Positions 15,292 to 18,260 of a stretch of 18,260 nt of DNA are shown in pieces. The stretch is from positions 87,144-105,403 of the forward strand of contig DHEX01000086.1 in the NCBI GenBank assembly GCA_002400085.1. Direction: 5' to 3'. Position 1 is the first letter of the stretch; each line of letters starts with the position of its first letter. Under the pieces are notes generated by a model, which was not told the DNA's origin, searched no databases, and worked only from the letters and a program-made list of their open reading frames with translations. The stretch is from Clostridiaceae bacterium UBA4839 (GTDB lineage Bacteria > Bacillota > Clostridia > Clostridiales > Caloramatoraceae). The translations under genes were made by a program, and so were the position numbers.

Positions 15292-16262
15292 TATTAACGG
15301 ATATTGGAAAGCTTATGAGCAGTGGAAAATGTTTTGCTGTTACTACTCATGTTTCACCTGATGGTGATGCTATTGGCTCAGTTTTAGGATTATACCATTG
15401 CCTTACTCAAATTGGTAAAAATGTAGACGTTGTCATTGATGATATTTTACCTGATAAGTATAACTTCTTAGCAGGATATAATATGATAAAAAAAGCGGAT
15501 GATATCTCTAAGGATAAAAAATATGATTGTATTTTTGTTCTTGACTCAGGCAGTGAGGATAGAATTGGGGATTCAATTGAAATAATTAAGAATGGTAATA
15601 TAATAGTTAACATTGATCATCATATTACTAATACGATGTTTGGAGATATTAACTATGTTGATCCAAATGCTGCAAGTGTTGGAGAAATAATCTATCAACT
15701 GATAAAAATAAATGGATATGACGTTTCAAAAGTTATATCTGAATGTCTTTATACTTCAATAATCACGGATACTGGGGGATTTAGATATTCTAATACTACT
15801 TCAACAACATTTAATATAGCAGGTGATTTAATTAATAGTGGTATTAATTTTACTGAAATAGCAAACAGGGTATTTGATAGAAAAACAGTCCCAGAGGTAA
15901 AACTTCTTTCTATGGTTATGTCAACATTGGAATTATACTATGATAATAAAGTATCTGTTATATATCTGACTGAGGATATGCTGTATAAAAGCGGATCACA
16001 ATATGAGGATGCAGAAAGTTTTATAAACATCGTCAGGGATATTGACACTGTTGATACTGCAATCTTTATTAAAGAAAAAGAGAAAGGTACATTTAGGATA
16101 AGCTTAAGGTCAAAGCAAATTGTTGATGTAAAGGATATTGCAGTAGCCTTTGGCGGTGGTGGGCATATAAGAGCAGCAGGGTGTACTATTGTGGGAAGTA
16201 AAGATGAAGTCAGAGATAAGCTTTTGGCAGAGGTAAAAAAACAGCTTGATGGTATAAAATAA
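15288..16262 (+). CDS. nrnA: DHH/DHHA1 phosphoesterase, NrnA-type nanoRNase/pAp phosphatase
   Basis: Degrades 2-5-nt RNA fragments and, in Bacillus, also dephosphorylates pAp. The 324-residue protein has the N-terminal DHH domain with metal ligands in THVSPDGDAIGS (His21, Asp25, Asp27), an aspartate in LDSG, and the DHH triad at 110-112 in VNIDHHITN; the C-terminal DHHA1 domain has FGGGGHIRAAG with His293. All catalytic residues are present. The ATG overlaps rbfA by four bases with AAGAAGGA just upstream. Position between rbfA and truB is standard in Firmicutes. c-di-AMP-related GdpP proteins share the DHH fold but have extra N-terminal domains, which are absent here. Confidence 0.93.
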   Translation: MILTDIGKLMSSGKCFAVTTHVSPDGDAIGSVLGLYHCLTQIGKNVDVVIDDILPDKYNFLAGYNMIKKADDISKDKKYDCIFVLDSGSEDRIGDSIEIIKNGNIIVNIDHHITNTMFGDINYVDPNAASVGEIIYQLIKINGYDVSKVISECLYTSIITDTGGFRYSNTTSTTFNIAGDLINSGINFTEIANRVFDRKTVPEVKLLSMVMSTLELYYDNKVSVIYLTEDMLYKSGSQYEDAESFINIVRDIDTVDTAIFIKEKEKGTFRISLRSKQIVDVKDIAVAFGGGGHIRAAGCTIVGSKDEVRDKLLAEVKKQLDGIK

Positions 16263-17128
16263 TGGATGGAGTAATTAACATATTAAAACCGCCGCAAATG
16301 ACATCTTTTGATGTAGTTCATTATATAAGAAAAATTACAAAAGAAAAAAAAGTTGGACACACTGGCACATTGGATCCCATGGCTGTTGGTGTGCTTCCAG
16401 TTTGTATTGGTAAAGCCACAAAGATAGTTGATTATTTAATGAATGGCGAAAAAACATATATATGTGAAATGAAATTTGGAAATGTTTCAGATACTTTTGA
16501 CAGGTATGGTAAGTTTGCACTACCTCAAGATAAAGAAGTTTCTATTGATTATCATAAGCTTAAAGAAGTTATAGATGATTTCACAGGAGTAATATATCAA
16601 AAACCACCTGCTTATTCAGCAATAAAAATAAACGGTGAAAGAGCTTATAACCTTGCTAGAAAGGGAATAGAAGTTGATTTAAAAGAAAGAAAAATAGAGA
16701 TTTACAATATTGATATTAAACAAATTAACTCACAATCTGTTTTAATGGAAGTTAAGTGCTCAAAGGGCACTTACATTAGGAGCTTATGCAATGATATAGG
16801 ACAAAAATTAGGCTGTGGAGCATATATGAACTTTTTATTGAGGACAAAAACGGGTAATTTTCATATTAATAATTCTTATACTTTAGAGGAGCTTTCAAAT
16901 ATGGATATAAGCAGTGCACTAATAAAAATTGATGATGCTATAAATTTAAATAGTATATATGTTAATAAAAGATATACTAAAAGTATTTTAAATGGCAATT
17001 CAATTCCTATTGATTATGATGTTAAAAACGAAAATGAAGAATTTAAAATATATATAAATGAAAATACTTTTGCAGGTATAGGGTATGTTAAACAGGGCAA
17101 TTTATATGTGAAAAAATTATTGATATAA
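16262..17128 (+). CDS. truB: tRNA pseudouridine(55) synthase TruB
   Basis: Isomerises U55 in the T-loop of nearly all tRNAs to pseudouridine. The 288-residue protein starts with the typical GVINILKPPQMTSFDVV and has the catalytic Asp38 in GHTGTLDPMAVGVLP. Further family motifs include QKPPAYSAIKINGERAYNLAR (split across two motifs) and KGTYIRSLCNDIG. A short C-terminal extension after about residue 225 fits a PUA-like region, although it is weakly conserved. The ATG shares one base with the nrnA stop (TAATG), and no clear ribosome site lies upstream, so translation probably depends on termination-reinitiation. RibF follows after ten bases. Confidence 0.96.
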   Translation: MDGVINILKPPQMTSFDVVHYIRKITKEKKVGHTGTLDPMAVGVLPVCIGKATKIVDYLMNGEKTYICEMKFGNVSDTFDRYGKFALPQDKEVSIDYHKLKEVIDDFTGVIYQKPPAYSAIKINGERAYNLARKGIEVDLKERKIEIYNIDIKQINSQSVLMEVKCSKGTYIRSLCNDIGQKLGCGAYMNFLLRTKTGNFHINNSYTLEELSNMDISSALIKIDDAINLNSIYVNKRYTKSILNGNSIPIDYDVKNENEEFKIYINENTFAGIGYVKQGNLYVKKLLI

Positions 17129-17138
17129 AGGTGTTAAA

Positions 17139-18053
17139 ATGAAAATTATTAAGGACAATTTTGAAAATATACAGGTGGATGACAAGCTTGCTGTAGCACT
17201 TGGAACTTTTGATGGACTCCACTGGGGACACAAAAAAATAATTAATGAAACTGTAAAATATGCAAAAAAAAATGGAATTAAAAGTGCTGTTTTAACTTTT
17301 GATAAGATTCCCATATCAGTTATAAACACATCATTAGAAATTAAAGTATTGATGGAAAATGACGTAAAATGTCAAACAATTAGTGAACTTGGTGTAGATT
17401 ATTTAATTTTTATAGAATTTAATGAGAAATTTTCAAAGGTAGGATATGAAGATTTCATAAAATTTATTATGCATAATTTAAACGCCGTTGCTCTCTTTTG
17501 CGGATATAATTATACTTTTGGCTATATGGGAATGGGGAATACAAAGACACTTGAGAAATATAAAAATAAATATGGGTATGATTTAATAGTGATTGATAGG
17601 GTAGTTTATAAAGGTCATAATATTTCAAGCAGTATTATAAGGGATAAGATCTCTAAAGGTAAGATGAAAGAGGCTAATGAGCTATTAGGATATAAGTATT
17701 TTATAAAAGGTGAGGTAATTGAAGGAAATAGGCTTGGGAATAAACTTGGCTTTCCAACTGCTAATATCCGAATTTCTGAAAATTTAGCATTAAAAAATGG
17801 TGTGTATGCTACGTATACTTATATAGATGAGAATAAATATAAATCAATTACAAATATTGGCCATAATCCTACGGTAGAAAAAGACTATAGAGTAGCAGAA
17901 ACATATGTATTTAATTTCCAGGGAAATTTATACAACAAAAACGTTAAAATAGAATTCGAATATTTTATAAGGGATGAAAAAAAGTTCCCATGCATTGATG
18001 AATTAAAAAAACAAGTAAACAGGGATATAAATTCAGTAATGAATTTAAAATAA
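17139..18053 (+). CDS. ribF: Bifunctional riboflavin kinase/FAD synthetase
   Basis: Converts riboflavin to FMN and FMN to FAD. The 304-residue protein has an N-terminal nucleotidyltransferase domain with GTFDGLHWGH (22-31) and SSSIIR (163-168), the latter resembling the family ISSTxIR motif, and a C-terminal flavokinase domain with GNKLGFPTANI (about 201-210), NGVYATYTYI and NIGHNPTV. Both halves are complete. The ATG has AAAGGTG a few bases upstream. It is the last gene seen; in clostridia rpsO commonly follows, but here a long hairpin element begins about 95 bases after the stop and the window ends. Confidence 0.96.
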   Translation: MKIIKDNFENIQVDDKLAVALGTFDGLHWGHKKIINETVKYAKKNGIKSAVLTFDKIPISVINTSLEIKVLMENDVKCQTISELGVDYLIFIEFNEKFSKVGYEDFIKFIMHNLNAVALFCGYNYTFGYMGMGNTKTLEKYKNKYGYDLIVIDRVVYKGHNISSSIIRDKISKGKMKEANELLGYKYFIKGEVIEGNRLGNKLGFPTANIRISENLALKNGVYATYTYIDENKYKSITNIGHNPTVEKDYRVAETYVFNFQGNLYNKNVKIEFEYFIRDEKKFPCIDELKKQVNRDINSVMNLK

Positions 18054-18148
18054 TTTCAATTCACTTTATTCATAATTTAAAATCATTAACGAACAAATTA
18101 CAGCGGGGATAAGAAAAATATATGGAATGAACATAGAGTGAGCATTTA

Positions 18149-18260
18149 GATGTTCTTAGGATTAAAATGACAGAGAAGCTTAGTGTATTTCGTTTGCCTG
18201 AGCGATAGCGAGTTTAACAAAATCACTTAGCTTCTCTGGCATTTTAATCCTTAGAACATC
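18149..18260 (+). repeat. Long imperfect hairpin (dispersed-repeat-like element)
   Basis: The 37 bases 18149-18185 pair with 18224-18260 with only three mismatches; after one bulged base, 18187-18194 pairs with 18216-18223 with one mismatch. The apical segment (18195-18215) contains TGAGCGATAGCGAG. Arms begin GATGTTCTTAGG and end CCTTAGAACATC. The size and near-perfect symmetry suggest a small non-autonomous mobile or REP-like element, or a very strong operon terminator/RNase III site downstream of ribF. The window ends at the last base of the symmetry, so any flanking duplication or T run cannot be seen. The interval 18054-18148 before it shows no gene or clear signal. Confidence 0.85.

Noticed and set aside
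18054..18148. Search for rpsO, its leader or a promoter after ribF
   Set aside because: No ribosome site, start codon with an open frame or promoter pair is visible in these 95 bases; the next gene must lie beyond the window.

Overview
The window is a low-GC, AT-rich chromosomal segment typical of a Clostridium-like Firmicute. The evidence is the codon usage, the strong AGGAGG/GGTGA ribosome binding sites, a Gram-positive PolC-type polymerase, and a gene order long known in clostridia (uppS-cdsA-dxr-rseP-ispG-polC followed by rimP-nusA-ylxR-infB-rbfA-nrnA-truB-ribF). All fifteen genes lie on the + strand. I see no tRNA, rRNA, CRISPR array, transposase or phage gene.

Region 1 (1-6110) is an envelope-precursor block. 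UppS makes the undecaprenyl lipid carrier and CdsA makes CDP-diacylglycerol. Next come a multipass AI-2E/YtvI-family membrane protein, Dxr and IspG (two MEP-pathway isoprenoid enzymes), and between those two the site-2 protease RseP. A good sigma-A-type promoter with an extended -10 precedes uppS. Weaker candidate promoters lie in the gaps before cdsA and dxr. The membrane protein is not part of the textbook cluster. Region 2 (6135-10442) is polC, the replicative polymerase.

Region 3 (10443-18053) is a translation and RNA-processing operon with its own strong promoter starting two bases after the polC stop. A perfect 10-bp hairpin lies in its leader. The products are RimP (30S maturation), NusA (elongation/termination factor), YlxR/RnpM (RNase P modulator), IF-2, RbfA (30S maturation), NrnA (nanoRNase), TruB (tRNA pseudouridine 55) and RibF (FMN/FAD synthesis). 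Most genes abut or overlap by a few bases.

The unusual parts are mostly non-coding or repetitive. The ylxQ gene normally found between ylxR and infB is absent, and a 193-bp, comparatively GC-rich interval with several nested and mutually exclusive inverted repeats and a T run takes its place. The end of nusA is a five-copy 48-bp tandem repeat that adds an acidic tail of about 78 residues. The last 112 bp of the window form a very long imperfect hairpin, probably a dispersed repeat, ending exactly at the last base. The uppS-cdsA gap carries interleaved inverted repeats and a reading frame that stays open after the uppS stop. infB contains an internal start with the same ribosome-site geometry as its main start. 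I did not find a clear new multi-gene system. The ylxR-infB element is the best candidate for something undescribed.
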